The notes: generated from the sequence alone by a model not told the origin. A stretch of DNA of 64,000 nt from Streptomyces sp. V2I9 (GCF_030817475.1 NZ_JAUSZJ010000002.1:6772626-6836625), one strand, 5' to 3'. Counted from the stretch's first letter, positions 1 to 9,420 are shown. Program-made: numbers and translations.

Positions 1-267
1 GCGGACCGGGAAGGAACCCGCGGACCGGGAAGTGAACCCTGCGGAGCGGGAGCGGAGCCGGTGGGCGCGCCCGAGGCGTGAACGCGCGGGTGTGATCCTG
101 CGGGCCGGAGGAGCCGGAGGAGCCTGCGGCCCGGAGGAGACCGCGTACCCGGACGCGGCCCGGCGAAGTCCCCGTCGATTCCGACGGGCCCCGCCCTCCG
201 TCCGGAGGACACGGCGCCTCCGTACGAGGGCGGGATCGTGGCCGACCCCGCCGAGAGGCTCCCCGCG

Positions 268-1275
268 TCAGCCGGCCCACTCCAGGAGCCGTTCCGCGCT
301 CCAGGTCGTCACCACCCGGTCCGCCGGCACCCCGCACTCCTCGGCGCGGGCGCATCCCGACCGCTGCCAGTCGAGCTGCCCCGGAGCGTGTGCGTCCGTG
401 TCGATAGCGAACAGCGTTCCCGCCGCGACGGCCGCGCGCAGCAACCGCAGAGGCGGATCGCGCCGCTCCGGGCGGCAGTTGATCTCCACCGCCGTCCCGG
501 CCTCCGCGCAGGCCGCGAAGACCCGTTCCGCGTCGAACCGCGACTCCGGCCTGCCCCGTCCGGACAGCAGGCGTCCCGTGCAGTGACCGAGCACATGCGC
601 CCGCGGATGGCGGACCGCCGCCTCCAGACGTCGTGTCATCGGCTCCGGGTCCATCCGCAGCTTGGAGTGGACGGAGACCACCACCACGTCGAGGCGCTCC
701 AGCAACGCGTCCTCCTGGTCGAGGGAACCGTCCGGGAGGATGTCGCACTCGATGCCCGTGAGCAGTCGGAACGGGGCCCACTCCTCATTCAGCCGCGCCA
801 CCACCGCGAGCTGCTCCCGCAGCCGATCCGGCGACAGGCCGCCCGCCACCTTCAGGCGGGGCGAGTGGTCGGTGAGAACGGCCCACGCGTGCCCCAGCTC
901 CGCCGCGGTCCTGCCCATCTCCTCGATGGGGCTGCCTCCGTCCGACCAGTCCGAGTGCAGATGGCAGTCGCCCCTCAGGCGCCGGTACAGCTCCTCGCCT
1001 CTTTCGGGAGGAGGCTCCGCCGCGGCCTCCCGCTCCAGCCGCTCCAGGTATCCGGGTGTCCGCCCGGCCAGCGCCTCGCTGATCACCTCGGCCGTGCGGG
1101 GTCCGATCCCGGAGACCCGTTCCAGTGACTTCGCGGCCACCCGCTCGGCCGCCTCACCGGGAGCCATCGCGTCCACGGCGGCGGCAGCCGTACGGAACGC
1201 CTTCACCCGGTACGTGGCGGCTTGGGAGCGTTCCAGCAGGAAAGCGATCCGCCGCAGGGCGGTGACGGGATCCAT
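268..1275 (-). CDS. PHP-domain metal-dependent phosphoesterase with helix-hairpin-helix N-terminus
   Basis: Predicted 335-residue protein of the PHP family, related to the phosphoesterase half of bacterial PolX-type DNA polymerases but without the nucleotidyltransferase domain. The N-terminal third has a helix-hairpin-helix (VSGIGPRTAEVISEAL), a DNA-contacting element in that family. The PHP domain starts near residue 105 with the metal-binding DCHLHSDWSDGGS, followed by LTDHS, a GIECDI segment, VVVSVHSK and a C-terminal IDTDAH, so the usual His/Asp/Glu metal ligands are present. The ATG at 1275 is chosen because it has a GGTGGAGGT ribosome site; the longer reading to 1356 adds an unconserved Arg/Pro-rich tail. 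The substrate is not predictable. It is convergent with nothing obvious and stands alone. Confidence 0.85.
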   Translation of the reverse strand: MDPVTALRRIAFLLERSQAATYRVKAFRTAAAAVDAMAPGEAAERVAAKSLERVSGIGPRTAEVISEALAGRTPGYLERLEREAAAEPPPERGEELYRRLRGDCHLHSDWSDGGSPIEEMGRTAAELGHAWAVLTDHSPRLKVAGGLSPDRLREQLAVVARLNEEWAPFRLLTGIECDILPDGSLDQEDALLERLDVVVVSVHSKLRMDPEPMTRRLEAAVRHPRAHVLGHCTGRLLSGRGRPESRFDAERVFAACAEAGTAVEINCRPERRDPPLRLLRAAVAAGTLFAIDTDAHAPGQLDWQRSGCARAEECGVPADRVVTTWSAERLLEWAG

Positions 1276-1392
1276 CGGCACCTCCACCAGGAGCGGTTGC
1301 GGCCGGATCGGACCGGGCCGCCGGGCACGCCGCCCGTTTCCCCAGCATGGGCGCATCCGCCCCCGGCCGCCTCCGCGCGGCGGCCCACCGCT

Positions 1393-2865
1393 TCACGACC
1401 CGGTCTCCGCGAACACCCAGCGGCGGGTGGCCGTGTCGTAGTCGAGCAGGGCCCGCCCCCGTGTCCCTCCCGTACGGAACGGCCGCCCTTCGTCGTCGAT
1501 CCGTACGGTGCCGGACCGCCCGCCGCCGCTCCAGCCCAGTTCCGCGAACCAGTCGCAGTCGCAGCCGGCCGTCCGGCCGGTGATCAGGAAGACCTCGGGC
1601 TCGGTGACGGAGACGCGGTACGGGAAGGCGACCGCCCCGATGGCCTCGCCCGAGTCGTTTCCGGCGACCGAGCGGGCGACGGGGCGCGGCGCGTCGAGGT
1701 CCACGTCGAACATCCTCGGGGTGAGGGACCCGCCGCAGCCGGAACTCATGCGGTAGATCCGGCCCGGAGCCACCGGGCGCCGCTCGACGACCCGGATGCG
1801 CAGCGATTCCAGCACCACGGCCCGGTCGTCCCGGCCCTGCACGGTGATCCGGACCCCGGTCTCGCCCGCGTGCACCGCGCCGAGCGCCGCCGCCCAGGGG
1901 GCCGCGTCGGCTTCCGTCGGCGGCGGCGGTACGGCGGTGGGGACCCGGTCGACGCGGTAGGCGTGGTCGCAGCCGTTCTTCCAGACGTGGTCGTCACCGG
2001 TCCAGGTGAAGGGCGCGGACCCGGCCGCCGGTCGCCCGGCGGCTCCGGTCCCGGCCTCGTCGCGCGTCCCGACACCGGGCGGCGCGGGCGACCCCGTGCC
2101 GCCGCCGGGTGGGGTCCCGCTCGGGGCCGTACGCGGCGTGGCGCGCGGCGTGACGGGGGTGGGGGAGCCCGAGGGGACGGGAGCCGGGTCCTCCACCGGG
2201 GGCGGGCCCGGACGGTGGGCGATGGCCGGGCTCCTGTCCGGGCCGGGGGGTGCCGTCCCACCGAGGGCCGCGACCAGGGCGAGGGAGGCGGCGGCGAGGC
2301 CGCCGATGGCGTGCCCGTACCGGCGCGCTCGACGGGGCCGGAGCGCCGCATCCCGGGAGGCCCCGCCCTTCCCCACCGCGGCCGTCTCCCGCGGTGTCCC
2401 ATGGCCGGTCGTCACCTCGCCCGGTCGCCCGAGGGCGGCGGGCGACGACGGCCCGGCCCCGCGCCGGTCCGCAGCCGCCCCGCGACCGCTGTCCTCCCGC
2501 ACCGGGCCGGACACACCGCCGTCCGCCGGGTCCGCGGGACCGCTGCCGTCCCGCACCGGGCCGGGCGCGCCGTCGTCCGCCGATTCCCGTATCCCCTGCC
2601 GGTCCACCCGCTCCCCGTCCGCCAGCAGCCACAGGCGGTGCAGGGCCGCCCGGTCGCCGGACGACGCGCCGCACAACCGGGCCAGCCGCTCCACCGGGGC
2701 GAACTCCGCGGGGACCGTCCGCCCCGTGCAGTACCGGTGCAGTGTCGAGCCGCTGACCCCGATCCGCCGGGCCAGCGACGCGTACGTCCGGCCCGATCCC
2801 TCCCGCAGTGCGCTCAGCCGTGCCGCCAGCGCCGCCCGTGCCGTGCCCCCGGTCCCACCCACCAC
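1393..2865 (-). CDS. Membrane-anchored helix-turn-helix protein with extracellular C-terminal domain
   Basis: 490-residue protein. Residues about 8-65 form an XRE-like helix-turn-helix (TYASLARRIGVSGSTLHRYC), the type often found at the N-terminus of Streptomyces signalling or transglycosylase-like proteins. A low-complexity Gly/Pro/Ala stretch follows, then one transmembrane segment (about 190-207, IGGLAAASLALVAALGG). After it come a Pro/Ser/Thr-rich linker and a C-terminal domain of about 200 residues with Cys pairs (KNGCDH, SSGCGG, GCDCDW) suggesting an exported disulfide fold. The start is GTG with GGGGAGGT upstream. The topology suggests a cytoplasmic DNA-binding head and an extracellular sensor. 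The function is unknown, and no catalytic motif is visible. Confidence 0.75.
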   Translation of the reverse strand: MVGGTGGTARAALAARLSALREGSGRTYASLARRIGVSGSTLHRYCTGRTVPAEFAPVERLARLCGASSGDRAALHRLWLLADGERVDRQGIRESADDGAPGPVRDGSGPADPADGGVSGPVREDSGRGAAADRRGAGPSSPAALGRPGEVTTGHGTPRETAAVGKGGASRDAALRPRRARRYGHAIGGLAAASLALVAALGGTAPPGPDRSPAIAHRPGPPPVEDPAPVPSGSPTPVTPRATPRTAPSGTPPGGGTGSPAPPGVGTRDEAGTGAAGRPAAGSAPFTWTGDDHVWKNGCDHAYRVDRVPTAVPPPPTEADAAPWAAALGAVHAGETGVRITVQGRDDRAVVLESLRIRVVERRPVAPGRIYRMSSGCGGSLTPRMFDVDLDAPRPVARSVAGNDSGEAIGAVAFPYRVSVTEPEVFLITGRTAGCDCDWFAELGWSGGGRSGTVRIDDEGRPFRTGGTRGRALLDYDTATRRWVFAETGS

Positions 2866-3148
2866 CCGCTCGACCTCCCCCGTGCCGTTCCAGGGCGTTC
2901 CAGCCCCCTGAGAACACCCACGTCACCGGGGGTGGGACGGTTCCACCCCGGCGGGAAGCCGTGTCGGGCTTGTCCGGGTCCGGCACGGCGGCCCAGGCTG
3001 TACCCCGTTCCCGTACCGCCCTCCGCACCGCCGCCGTACAGCTCCTGAGCGGGCTTCGTACGCCCGGCGCCGGGCCGTACGGCCGACCCGACGCAACACC
3101 GTCCGACCGCGCCCTTCGACGCACCGTCCGAAACGGGGAAACCTCACC

Positions 3149-3769
3149 ATGCGCACCTTCCGTACCGCACTCCTGACCGCCGCCGCGGCGGCCGGCCTCG
3201 CCCTCACCGCCCTGGCACCGGCACCCGCCGCGGCGGCTCCGGCCCCGGCTCCCGTCCCGCCGAAGTTCCTGAGCGCGGGCCAGCTGCCCGCCTCCCTCAC
3301 CCCCTGGACGGCCGGTCCGGTACGCCAGGGAGCACCGCAGGAGGGATCCGTGTGCACCGCCGGGATCGCACCGGCGGCCGGTACCCGCCACCGCGACTTC
3401 CGTACCGAGCTGGACACCGGCGCCCGCCAGACCATCACGGTCGCCACCACGACCGCGCGGGCCAGGAAGCTCGCCGCCGATCTGCGCACCGCTCTGGAGA
3501 CCTGCCTCGACCGGATGAAGGAGCAGGACCCCGGTCTGGAAGGGGAGGCGTTCCACCACGGCAGGATCGACGTCGAGGAGGGCGCGTACCTGTACAGCAT
3601 CGACACGTCCTACCCGGAGGTCGGCTCCACCGACATCGGGCTGTACTCCGTGGGCCGTGACGGCCGTGCGGTCACCGTCGTCGAGTGGGGGCAGATGGGC
3701 GAGCTGGACGGCGCGCCCTTGGAAGGGTTCAGGAAGACGACGCGCACCGCCGTCGCCAAGCTGTACTGA
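3149..3769 (+). CDS. Secreted hypothetical protein (sensor/PknH-like extracellular domain type)
   Basis: 206 residues with a clear Sec signal peptide: positive MRTFR, a hydrophobic Ala/Leu core, and an Ala-rich cleavage region ending near residue 31 (APAAAA). The mature part of about 175 residues contains two Cys (SVCTAG and ETCLDR), plausibly a disulfide, and a mixed alpha/beta pattern like the small extracellular sensor domains of Streptomyces lipoproteins. No catalytic motif is seen. The ribosome site GGGGA precedes the ATG. A hairpin at 3787-3811 probably ends the transcript. The role is unknown. Confidence 0.75.
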   Translation: MRTFRTALLTAAAAAGLALTALAPAPAAAAPAPAPVPPKFLSAGQLPASLTPWTAGPVRQGAPQEGSVCTAGIAPAAGTRHRDFRTELDTGARQTITVATTTARARKLAADLRTALETCLDRMKEQDPGLEGEAFHHGRIDVEEGAYLYSIDTSYPEVGSTDIGLYSVGRDGRAVTVVEWGQMGELDGAPLEGFRKTTRTAVAKLY

Positions 3770-3786
3770 CCCCGCCGGGCCCCAGC

Positions 3787-3811
3787 GCCCCCCGACCGGC
3801 CGTCGGGGGGC
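3787..3811 (+). terminator. Hairpin terminator after the secreted protein gene
   Basis: Perfect 10-bp stem (GCCCCCCGAC / GTCGGGGGGC) with a 5-nt loop, 17 bases after the stop codon of the secreted protein. No U-tract follows, as is common in Streptomyces. A second perfect 10-bp hairpin follows at 3821-3843 (CCGGAGGTGC / GCACCTCCGG), just upstream of the phosphatase start, and could be a second terminator or leader structure. Confidence 0.6.
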
Positions 3812-3861
3812 GGCCGGTCGCCGGAGGTGCGGGGCACCTCCGGCCGGAGCATCCTGACAAG

Positions 3862-6474
3862 GTGACCCGGCACGATACGACCCGGCACCCCCCGCCCGCC
3901 GGAAACGGGACCGCGGCCGGGGCGGAGGGTGCTGGCCGGGTGCCCGACGAGCTCTCCCTCGTCCTCGCGCAGGCCCTCGTCGGCGCCGTCGAGTCCAGCG
4001 ACGGCTTCGCGGGCGGGATCTATCTGCGCAGCGGTACGCCGGGGCTCCTGCGGCTCGCGGTGCTGGCCGGACTGCCGGGCCCGCTGTTCCGGCCCTGGTG
4101 GCGGATGCACGTGAACCGGCCCTTCCCGGTCTCCGAGGCGTACCGCTCGGGCCGGCCCGTGCTGCTGTCCGACGCCGAGGAGGCGATGCGCCGGTTTCCG
4201 CAGCTCATGGCCGGACTGCCGTTCCCGTTCGGTTCGCTGTGGGTGCCGGTCACCGGGACTCGGGACAGCGTGGGCGTCCTGGTGGTCCTGCGGGCCTCCA
4301 CGCCGGGGCGGCCCGTCGCGCCGGCCGACGGCGACCGGCTGCACCGGCTCGGTCGCCGGCTCGGCGGTGCGCTCACCGACCTGGAGCGACGGGGCGTCGC
4401 GTGCGTGTGGGAGGGCGAGCCGGTCCCCGTGCAGCTGCCCGTGGCCACCGCGCCCCCGGTGCGGGTCGGCCGCTTCGACTGGGACCTGCACTCCGGACGG
4501 GTCGCCGCCGACGGCGAACTCTGCGCGATCCTCGGCTTCGAGCCCGCCGCTTTCCCCGGCACCGTCGACGCGCTCGCCGAACGGCTGGTGCCGGAGGACG
4601 TGTTCGGGCTCTGGGCCCTGGCCCGGCAGACGGTGGAGTCGGCCGAACCGGTCGTCCGCCGGATGCGGCTGCGCGGCCCCGACGGCCGGTCCCATCTGCT
4701 GGAGCTCTCCGGCCGCTGGACCCACCCGGACGGCGAGGCGTCCGCCGCCCATCTGGCCGGCTTCCTGGTCGACCTCGGAACGGGGCCCGTCGTGGCCGAG
4801 GCCGCGGACCGGCTGCCCCGTGGCGTTCTCTCCCTGGACCGGCTGGGCAGGATCACGTACGCCAACGCCCCCGCCGAGGAACTCCTCGGCCACTCCCGTA
4901 CGGAGCTGGTGGGCCACCTCGTGTGGCGGGCCCTGCCGTGGTTCGGGCACGAGGCGTACGCGGACCACTACCGGGCCGCCATGATCGCCGACGAGCCCGT
5001 CCACTTCCTCGCCCGCCGCCCGCCCTCGCACTGGCTGTCGGTGTCGCTGTACCCGAGCCACGACGGGGTGAGCGTCGTCCTCCAGGACACCGACCGGCCG
5101 GCCTACGCCCCCGGCTCGATCACCGTGCCGGGGCTGGGCATCGGATCGACCGCCGACCGCTCCTCCGCCCTGTACCGCCCGGTGGCCCTCGCCATCGCGC
5201 TGACCGAGGCGGTCACGGCCCGCCAGGTCTCGGCGGTGGTCACCGAGGAACTGCTTCCCGCGTTCGGCGGTCGCCAGCTCGCCATCTACCTGCTGAACGA
5301 CCGCCATCTCCACCTGGCCTGGGAGACGGGGTTCCCCAAGGGGTTCCTCGACCGCTTCGACGGGGTCGGGCTCGACGTCAGCATCCCCGGCGTGGAGACC
5401 CTGACCACGGGCCGGCCGATCTTCTTCGAGTCCATGCAACGCCTGGCCGAGGCGTATCCGGGCATCCCGATCGACGCGGACGTCGGGGCACGGGCGTTCC
5501 TGCCGCTGATCGCCTCGGGGCGGCCCGTCGGCTCCTGCATCCTCGGCTTCGACCGGCCGCGCGGCTTCAGCCCGGAGGAGCGTACGGTCCTCACCGCCCT
5601 GGCCGGGCTCATCGCGCAGGCCCTGCAGCGCGCCCAGCGCTACGACAGCGAGTCGGCGCTCGCCCGCGGGCTCCAGGACGCCCTGCTGCCGCACCGGCTG
5701 CCCGAGGTGGACGGGGTGGACACCCTGGGGCGCTATCTCTCCGGCACCCAGGGCATGGACGTGGGCGGCGACTGGTACGACGTCATCGAGACCGGACACG
5801 AACTCGCCCTGATCATCGGCGACGTACAGGGGCACGGAGTCTCCGCCGCCGCGACGATGGGGCAACTCCGCAGTGCGGTAAGGGCGTTCGCATTGAGCAA
5901 TCACGATCCGCAGGAAGTGATGAGCGGGACCAACCGGCTGCTCATCGACCTCGACCCCGGCCAGTTCGCGAGCTGCTGCTACATCGCCCTCGATCCGGGG
6001 ACCGGCGTGGCCCGCGCCGTACGGGCGGGGCACCCGCAGCCCGTGCTGCGGCACCCCGACGGCCGGACGGAGGTGCTGGACCTGCCCGGCGGCATCGTGC
6101 TCGGGATCGACGGGGACGCGTCCTACCCGGTCACGGAGATGCGGCTCGAACCAGGGGCGATGCTGGCCCTGTTCACGGACGGGCTCATCGAGCGCCCGGG
6201 GACGGACATCGACGAGGGGATCGAGCGGCTGCGCGCCACCGTCGAACGCATCGGCGCGGTCCCGCTGGCCGACCGGGCCGATCAGGTCATCGCGGAGGCC
6301 AGGGCCGCCACCGACCGCCCGGACGACATCGCGCTGCTGCTGGCCGCCCGCTGGGCCGGGGCGGGGCGGCCCCGGCGATCCGGGACGGCGGGGGCGACCG
6401 GGCCCGATCTGTGGCGCACGTTCAGGGGGCCGGATCCGGGGCGCACGGAGGCTGCCCCGGATCCGGCCCGCTAG
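3862..6474 (+). CDS. GAF/PAS sensor PP2C-type (SpoIIE/RsbU family) serine phosphatase
   Basis: 870-residue cytoplasmic signalling protein. Domains in order: an N-terminal GAF-like region (about 30-180), a PAS fold (about 200-300, VGRFDWDLHSGRV), a second PAS (about 317-410, LSLDRLGRITYANAPAEELLG), a GAF domain (about 437-590), and a C-terminal PP2C-type phosphatase (about 597-865). The phosphatase keeps the metal-site motifs GGDWYD (near 635-640) and IIGDVQGHGVSAA, plus GHPQPVL and LFTDGLIER. Family members dephosphorylate anti-sigma-factor antagonists to release sigma factors; the target here is unknown because no anti-sigma gene is adjacent. The GTG at 3862 is chosen because upstream in-frame sequence overlaps the previous gene and its terminator. 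The start is not certain to the codon. Confidence 0.88.
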   Translation: MTRHDTTRHPPPAGNGTAAGAEGAGRVPDELSLVLAQALVGAVESSDGFAGGIYLRSGTPGLLRLAVLAGLPGPLFRPWWRMHVNRPFPVSEAYRSGRPVLLSDAEEAMRRFPQLMAGLPFPFGSLWVPVTGTRDSVGVLVVLRASTPGRPVAPADGDRLHRLGRRLGGALTDLERRGVACVWEGEPVPVQLPVATAPPVRVGRFDWDLHSGRVAADGELCAILGFEPAAFPGTVDALAERLVPEDVFGLWALARQTVESAEPVVRRMRLRGPDGRSHLLELSGRWTHPDGEASAAHLAGFLVDLGTGPVVAEAADRLPRGVLSLDRLGRITYANAPAEELLGHSRTELVGHLVWRALPWFGHEAYADHYRAAMIADEPVHFLARRPPSHWLSVSLYPSHDGVSVVLQDTDRPAYAPGSITVPGLGIGSTADRSSALYRPVALAIALTEAVTARQVSAVVTEELLPAFGGRQLAIYLLNDRHLHLAWETGFPKGFLDRFDGVGLDVSIPGVETLTTGRPIFFESMQRLAEAYPGIPIDADVGARAFLPLIASGRPVGSCILGFDRPRGFSPEERTVLTALAGLIAQALQRAQRYDSESALARGLQDALLPHRLPEVDGVDTLGRYLSGTQGMDVGGDWYDVIETGHELALIIGDVQGHGVSAAATMGQLRSAVRAFALSNHDPQEVMSGTNRLLIDLDPGQFASCCYIALDPGTGVARAVRAGHPQPVLRHPDGRTEVLDLPGGIVLGIDGDASYPVTEMRLEPGAMLALFTDGLIERPGTDIDEGIERLRATVERIGAVPLADRADQVIAEARAATDRPDDIALLLAARWAGAGRPRRSGTAGATGPDLWRTFRGPDPGRTEAAPDPAR

Positions 6475-6552
6475 AGCCGGCCGTCGAAACGCCGTCTGCC
6501 GGTCCCTACGTCCTGCTCGGCAGGCGGCCCGTCCGACCAGACGTCCTGTCGA

Positions 6553-7944
6553 TCAGGCGTCGGCGGGGTCCTCGGCCGGTGCGAAGGCGCCGGAGGCCTC
6601 CAGCATGCCCTCACGCTCCACGACCTTGATCCGCTCACGGCCCTGCGCCGCGCCCAGCGCCTGCTCGTGGGCGTCCAGCTTGTGCCAGCCCTCCCAGGTC
6701 GTGTAGCGCACGCCGCGGCTCTCCAGGAACGCCTCGACGGCCTCCGGGGCGGGGGTGGCCGGCTCGGCCAGACGGCCGGCGGCGCGGTCCTCCAGGAGGC
6801 AGGCGACCGTCTCGTTGGCGTCGCCCTTGGTGTGGCCGATCAGGCCGATCGGACCGCGCTTGATCCAGCCGGTGACGTAGACCGAGGTCATGTGCTCGTC
6901 CCCGGAGATGACGCGCCCGGCCTCGTGCGGGACGGTGCCGGAGGCCACGTCGAAGGGGAGCTTGGGCAGCTCCTCCGAGTAGTAGCCGACGGCGCGGTAG
7001 ACGCTCTGGATGTCCCAGTCGGTGAACCGGCCGGTGCCCCGCACGTTGCCGGTGCCGTCCAGCTCGGTGCGCTCGGTGCGCAGCCCCACGACCCTGCCGT
7101 CCTCGCCGAGGATCTCGACCGGGGACTCGAAGAAGTGCAGGAAGAGCTTGTGCGGGCGGTCGCCGACATCGCGGATCGCCCAGTTCTCCAGGGTCTGCGC
7201 GACCATGTTGGCCTGCTTGTTCTCCCGGCGGGTGGCGACGGACCCCTCGTCGTAGTCGATGTCCTCGGGGTTGACGATGACCTCGATGTTGGGGGAGTGG
7301 TCCAGCTCCCGCAGCTCCATCGGGCTGAACTTGGCCTGGGCCGGTCCGCGCCGCCCGAACACGTGCACCTCCAGCGCCTTGTTCTGCTTGAGGCCCTGGT
7401 ACACGTTGTCCGGGATCTCGGTGGGCAGCAGCTCGTCGGCCGTCTTGGCCAGGACGCGGGCCACGTCGAGCGCCACGTTGCCGACGCCGAGCACGGCGAC
7501 CTTCTCCGCGGTGAGCGGCCAGGTGCGCGGGACCTCGGGGTGGCCGTCGTACCAGGAGACGAACTCGGCCGCGCCGTAGGAGCCGTCCAGCTGGATGCCG
7601 GGGATGTCGAGCGCCCGGTCGGCCTCGGCGCCGGTGGAGAAGATCACCGCGTCGTAGAACGAGCGCAGGTCGTCCAGGCCGATGTCGTTCGGGTAACCGA
7701 CGTTGCCGAAGAGGCGGATCTGCGGCTTGTCCAGCACCTGGTGCAGGGCCTTGACGATGCCCTTGATGCGCGGGTGGTCGGGGGCCACGCCGTAGCGGAT
7801 CAGGCCGAAGGGCGCGGGCATCCGCTCGAAGAGGTCGATCGAGACCCCCGGGTCCTGGCAGACCTCGGATTTGAGCAGCGCGTCCGCAGCGTAGATACCG
7901 GCGGGGCCGGCTCCGACAATGGCGACGCGGACGGGGCGTGTCAT
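6553..7944 (-). CDS. fprA: Ferredoxin/adrenodoxin-type NADP+ reductase (FprA family)
   Basis: 463 residues, the full length of actinobacterial FprA and mitochondrial adrenodoxin reductase. The FAD-binding Rossmann motif is at residues 9-16 (IVGAGPAG). The family signature PFGLIRYGVAPDH follows at about 45-60, and the NADPH-binding fold has VLGVGNVALDVARVL near 165. The C-terminal YVTGWIKRGPIGLIGHTKGDA is also characteristic. The enzyme passes electrons from NADPH to ferredoxins, usually for P450s or iron-sulfur assembly. The start has GAAGGA upstream. An iron-box-like palindrome lies about 55 bases upstream (7999-8014), which suggests iron control, a regulation known for mycobacterial fprA. 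The specific ferredoxin partner is not in the window. Confidence 0.93.
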   Translation of the reverse strand: MTRPVRVAIVGAGPAGIYAADALLKSEVCQDPGVSIDLFERMPAPFGLIRYGVAPDHPRIKGIVKALHQVLDKPQIRLFGNVGYPNDIGLDDLRSFYDAVIFSTGAEADRALDIPGIQLDGSYGAAEFVSWYDGHPEVPRTWPLTAEKVAVLGVGNVALDVARVLAKTADELLPTEIPDNVYQGLKQNKALEVHVFGRRGPAQAKFSPMELRELDHSPNIEVIVNPEDIDYDEGSVATRRENKQANMVAQTLENWAIRDVGDRPHKLFLHFFESPVEILGEDGRVVGLRTERTELDGTGNVRGTGRFTDWDIQSVYRAVGYYSEELPKLPFDVASGTVPHEAGRVISGDEHMTSVYVTGWIKRGPIGLIGHTKGDANETVACLLEDRAAGRLAEPATPAPEAVEAFLESRGVRYTTWEGWHKLDAHEQALGAAQGRERIKVVEREGMLEASGAFAPAEDPADA

Positions 7945-8397
7945 GGGTGGTGATCCTTCGGGGCGGGCGAACGCGGGCAGGTACAGCGTACGTCGGAAGT
8001 AAGGGTTGGCTTACTACTCTCCACCCCACACCGTAAGCGATGGGCCCGCGGGCTGTTCGACCGGCCCGCCTGGAGTGCCCGGTCGGCCCGTTTTGTCGTG
8101 TTGATATGGGCGATTTGGCTTGTTTGGTCATTCTGTTTCATAACGTGCTTGGCGGGGCTTTCATGGCATTTGCTTGACTTCGGCTTCGCCGCCGATGTGA
8201 AGGAGTGGTGAGCGTCACGTGTGCGAAGGCGGACGAAGAAGCGGAGGCATCGGTTCCCTTTCGTGTGGGGAAAGTTGACGGTGCGACGGCACGGTCCGAT
8301 CCGGGTATTCCGATATTCGATCATGCGGAGAAAAGGGAATCCGGAATGCGGGGCTTGTTCGTTCCGATGTTTCTCGCCTACGGTCACCGTCAATCCG
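7945..8397. other. Gene-free region between fprA and the LysM gene
   Basis: No convincing coding frame. It holds the divergent promoter zone of fprA, the iron-box-like site at 7999-8014, and a relatively AT-rich stretch (about 8090-8200) that is a plausible promoter area for the riboswitch-controlled gene to the right. The short frames visible here lack codon bias and ribosome sites. Confidence 0.6.
7999..8014. promoter_or_regulatory. Candidate iron box (DmdR/IdeR-type) upstream of fprA
   Basis: GTAAGGGTTGGCTTAC, an imperfect palindrome (AGTAAG/CTTACT arms around it) 55 bases upstream of the fprA start. It matches the box in front of the MbtH gene (21785-21800) at 13 of 16 positions and resembles the DmdR1/IdeR consensus. 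By inference it is an iron-repressed operator. Binding is untested. Confidence 0.45.
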
Positions 8398-8569
8398 GAT
8401 GGAACGCCGAATCCTGCCGCCGTCCGGGAATCCGAAACCCACTCACGTACGGCAGGAGCGGGGGAACCAGGTAAGTCGCCGATCCGGAACCGGAACGGCT
8501 CGGGGTGAAGTCGCACGACCGTGCGGCCAGACATCTCCCGTCTGAACCCGACAGCTCACCTCGCAGGCG
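8398..8569 (+). ncRNA. ydaO/yuaA-type c-di-AMP riboswitch
   Basis: The leader of the LysM/transglycosylase gene carries the conserved pieces of the ydaO-type c-di-AMP riboswitch in the right order: GGAACGCCGAATCCTGCC near 8400, GGCAGGAGCGGGGGAACCAG near 8451-8470, CGGGGTGAAGTCGC near 8501, and CCGTCTGAACCCGACAGCTC near 8538. It ends just before the ribosome site. In Streptomyces this riboswitch class is known to sit in front of cell-wall hydrolase genes and to switch them off at high c-di-AMP. Exact ends are approximate. Confidence 0.82.
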
Positions 8570-8586
8570 CCGGAGAGGAAAGCCCC

Positions 8587-9420
8587 ATGCCCGCACAGGG
8601 TAAGCACCGTCGTTCCCCGTCCACCTCGCTGCGCCGCGGCCTCGCCGCCGTGACCACCGGCGGAGCCGTTCTCGCCCTCCCGGTGATCGGTGCCACCAGC
8701 GCCTTCGCCGCCCCCGCACCGTCCGCCCCGCAGGCTGCCGTGGCGCCCGCATCGGTGCCCGCGCAGGTGAATTCCGCCGTCCAGGCCGCGCCCGCCCAGC
8801 ATTCCGTGAAGGCCGGCGAAACCCTTTCCAAGATCGCCCGCGAACATTCCGTGAGCGGCGGCTGGAAGAAGCTGTACGAAGGCAACCGGAAGATCATCGG
8901 TGGGAATCCCCACCTCATTCAGCCGGGAATCACGCTGACGCTCGGCGCCAAGCCCGCCACCGCTTCGGAGGGCAAGGCCGCCAAGGCTTCCCCGGCCGCC
9001 GAGCGTGGATCGGCGGACCGCGCCGACCGCTCGGAGCGTGCCGGCGCCGCCCCCGTGGCGAACGCCGCTCCGGCCGCGGAGAAGAAGGCCGTCACCTACA
9101 CGAACGACCTGGACGGCTGGATCAGGGAGTCGCTCGCCATCATGGCCGAGCAGGGCATCCCCGGCACCTACGAGGGCATCCACCGCAACATCATGCGTGA
9201 GTCCTCGGGCAACCCGGCCGCGATCAACAACTGGGACTCCAACGCGGTCAGGGGCACCCCGTCCAAGGGGCTGCTCCAGGTCATCGACCCGACCTTCCAG
9301 GCGTACCACGTGCCCGGCACCTCGACCGACAGCTACGACCCGGTCGCCAACATCACGGCCGCGTGCAACTACGCCGCCGACCGGTACGGCTCGATCGACA
9401 ACGTCTTCGGCGCCTACTGA
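8587..9420 (+). CDS. Secreted LysM / lytic-transglycosylase-like cell-wall hydrolase
   Basis: 277-residue exported protein. The signal peptide is about residues 1-42 (RRGLAAVTTGGAVLALPVIGATSAFAA). A LysM peptidoglycan-binding domain lies at about 75-125 (HSVKAGETLSKIAREHS ... NPHLIQPGITLTLG). An Ala/Glu/Lys linker follows, then a C-terminal SLT-type transglycosylase domain at about 172-277 with the catalytic-type Glu in IMRESSGNPAAINNWDSN and the motif KGLLQVIDPTFQAYH. It should bind and cleave peptidoglycan glycan strands during growth or spore germination. The c-di-AMP riboswitch in its leader supports the role, since such hydrolases are the usual targets. A strong hairpin terminator follows. 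Confidence 0.92.
   Translation: MPAQGKHRRSPSTSLRRGLAAVTTGGAVLALPVIGATSAFAAPAPSAPQAAVAPASVPAQVNSAVQAAPAQHSVKAGETLSKIAREHSVSGGWKKLYEGNRKIIGGNPHLIQPGITLTLGAKPATASEGKAAKASPAAERGSADRADRSERAGAAPVANAAPAAEKKAVTYTNDLDGWIRESLAIMAEQGIPGTYEGIHRNIMRESSGNPAAINNWDSNAVRGTPSKGLLQVIDPTFQAYHVPGTSTDSYDPVANITAACNYAADRYGSIDNVFGAY

Noticed and set aside
1..267. Repeated GCGGACCGGGAAG units and a short frame at the left end
   Set aside because: Only two imperfect copies and no ribosome site or domain; too little to call a repeat or gene.
3610..6054. Minus-strand frame of 814 codons opposite the PP2C phosphatase gene
   Set aside because: The + strand gene has four recognisable domains; the antisense product has none.
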